From: Waddliaceae bacterium
GTDB taxonomy: Bacteria > Chlamydiota > Chlamydiia > Chlamydiales > SLFE01
Assembly: GCA_007124415.1 (NCBI GenBank)
Contig: SLFE01000104.1
Span: 1 to 6,086, forward strand
DNA length: 6,086 nucleotides
Direction: 5' to 3'
The notes under the pieces are model-generated. The model did no database searches. It was not told the DNA's origin and saw nothing but the letters and a program-made list of their open reading frames with translations. A program made the translations under genes and the position numbers. Below, in pieces: positions 5,482-6,086 of this stretch; the stretch's first letter is position 1, and each line of letters begins with the position of its first letter.

Positions 5482-5839
5482 GGCTTAAGTTGACACCATT
5501 GCAATTATAATTAGGGTCAGAAAGATTATACCCTTTTGTAGCTTCAACAGGATTCCATGCATCAATAGCAAAAATGATTCCTGTTCGGTTATATTCCAAA
5601 GCTTTAGCGATTGGAAATAACGACTTACCGGCAAAAACTCCAATCTCAATGCAATTCTTACATTGATTTTCTTTTATGACGTTCATCATCAAAATACTTT
5701 TATCTTCCGAACACCATCCAGGTATTGAGCGCATTTTAGATGTGGTTTGTTTTTTATGATATTGCCATGTAGACCGAGCAGATAAGGGGAGGGAAGTGAT
5801 GCAAAACATGACAATGAAAAGGGATATCGTTTTTTTCAT
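5399..5839 (-). pseudogene. Truncated class I SAM-dependent methyltransferase-like protein with signal peptide, cut by the IS
   Basis: The frame starts at ATG 5839 with a classic signal peptide: MKK, then a hydrophobic core (ISLFIVMFCITSLPLSA, about 4-21) and a likely cleavage near SARS. The exported part has a GWCSEDKSILMMNVI helix, then CIEIGVFAGKS (63-73), which fits methyltransferase motif I (E-x-G-x-x-x-G-x-S). IIFAIDAW follows with Asp93 in the ribose-contacting position. Native sequence ends at residue 112-113, where the IS inverted repeat begins. The last about 33 residues are antisense transposase sequence, ending at TAA 5401-5399. Family proteins are usually over 200 residues, so more than a third is lost and the gene is surely inactive. 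An exported methyltransferase is unusual; sequences of this kind occur, as I recall, in environmental chlamydiae. The substrate is unknown. GGTAG before the start is a weak ribosome binding site. Confidence 0.7.
5484..5501 (-). repeat. Right terminal inverted repeat of the IS
   Basis: CTTAAGTTGACACCATTG is the exact reverse complement of the left repeat at 4145-4162. Confidence 0.85.
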
Positions 5840-5878
5840 ATGGTACTACCAGTTTCATGATATGGATTTTTCCTCGAA

Positions 5879-5907
5879 ATCATATATCTTTCATCGACAT
5901 GATTCAA
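5879..5907 (-). promoter_or_regulatory. Sigma70-type promoter of the methyltransferase-like gene
   Basis: On the minus strand TTGAAT (5907-5902) and TATGAT (5884-5879) are separated by exactly 17 bases, a near-consensus -35/-10 pair. Transcription would begin around 5872, leaving a leader of about 33 bases before ATG 5839. After the insertion this promoter reads into the IS antisense to the transposase. Confidence 0.6.
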
Positions 5908-5918
5908 CCCTTTTTTTC

Positions 5919-6086
5919 TCATGCCGCGATTTCATAAAAAGGCAGCGTTCGCACAACCAACAACCGTGTTATCGGCGAATAGGAAGATGTCTTTGTGTAT
6001 TTGACAGTAGGTAAAGTGATTTTCAATAGATTATTGCATCACAGCTTCGAGAAGAAATCGGGAGAGAAGATTGCCGCTGAAAATTG
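5919..6086 (-). other. Unrecognised, possibly degraded coding stretch at the right edge
   Basis: On the minus strand one frame is open from the window edge to TGA 5921-5919 except for a single TGA at 6041-6039. It reads FSAAIFSPDFFSKL, then the stop, then CNNLLKITLPTVKY and SSYSPITRLLVVRTLPFYEIAA (first residues given), before the final TGA. I do not recognise a family. On the plus strand an alternative frame from 5983 (FNRLLHHSFEKKSGEKIAAEN near its end) is open to the edge without a clear start. The strand is therefore undecided. It may be the end of a decayed gene or a repeat that continues outside the window. The methyltransferase promoter begins only about 12 bases beyond it. Confidence 0.25.

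Larger units (their letters stand above)
4145..5501 (+). mobile_element. IS4-family insertion sequence, about 1.36 kb, single transposase gene
   Basis: The element is bounded by perfect 18-bp inverted repeats (4145-4162 and 5484-5501) and nearly filled by one transposase gene whose stop is 2 bases before the right repeat. It is more AT-rich than the dehydrogenase operon beside it. Exact ends may be up to about 4 bases inside the shared repeat, at the GGTGTC. I tested several end positions and found no convincing direct target duplication in the flanks. The transposase appears intact, so the element may still be active. Confidence 0.85.

Noticed and set aside
1..6086. CRISPR arrays, tRNA or rRNA genes, tandem repeats
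   Set aside because: Nothing with regular repeat-spacer spacing, cloverleaf or rRNA-like sequence was seen on either strand by eye.

Overview
The window is 6.1 kb of bacterial DNA in two compositional zones. Positions 1 to about 4000 are fairly GC-rich and gene-dense: the end of a small heat-shock protein gene, a YbaK/ProX-type tRNA-editing-domain gene, and, convergent to them on the minus strand, a branched-chain 2-oxo acid dehydrogenase cluster (E1-alpha, E1-beta, E2). From about 4000 to the end the DNA is visibly more AT-rich. It holds an IS4-family insertion sequence with perfect 18-bp terminal inverted repeats, the remains of a signal-peptide-bearing methyltransferase-like gene that the element interrupts, and an unrecognised, possibly degraded stretch at the right edge. 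The protein types and the secreted methyltransferase-like gene remind me of environmental Chlamydiota (Parachlamydia/Waddlia-like). That is an impression from memory, not a demonstrated assignment.

Layout: hsp20 3' part (1-338, +); strong hairpin (346-368); YbaK-like gene (381-854, +); convergent junction with only 2 bases between stops; E2 (857-1966, -); E1-beta (1968-2939, -); E1-alpha (2911-3984, -). Further right come a short orphan 3' coding remnant (4080-4148, -), the IS element (4145-5501, transposase +), the methyltransferase-like 5' part (5839 down to about 5502, -) with a near-consensus promoter (5879-5907), and the edge fragment (5919-6086).

The three dehydrogenase genes overlap or nearly abut and read as one operon, transcribed E1-alpha, E1-beta, E2. 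E1-alpha/E1-beta would decarboxylate branched-chain 2-oxo acids, and E2 would carry and transfer the acyl group on a lipoyl arm. The E3 dihydrolipoamide dehydrogenase is not in the window. The most important anomaly is in E2: one in-frame TGA (1718-1720) separates the lipoyl domain from the E3-binding and catalytic domains, while both sides stay in the same frame and look well conserved. Either E2 is a very recent pseudogene, or the codon is a sequencing error, or the protein is made in two pieces or by readthrough.

The second anomaly is the IS insertion. No target-site duplication is visible. The two flanks look like the beginning and the very end of one methyltransferase gene with its middle missing, so the insertion may have been accompanied by a deletion.
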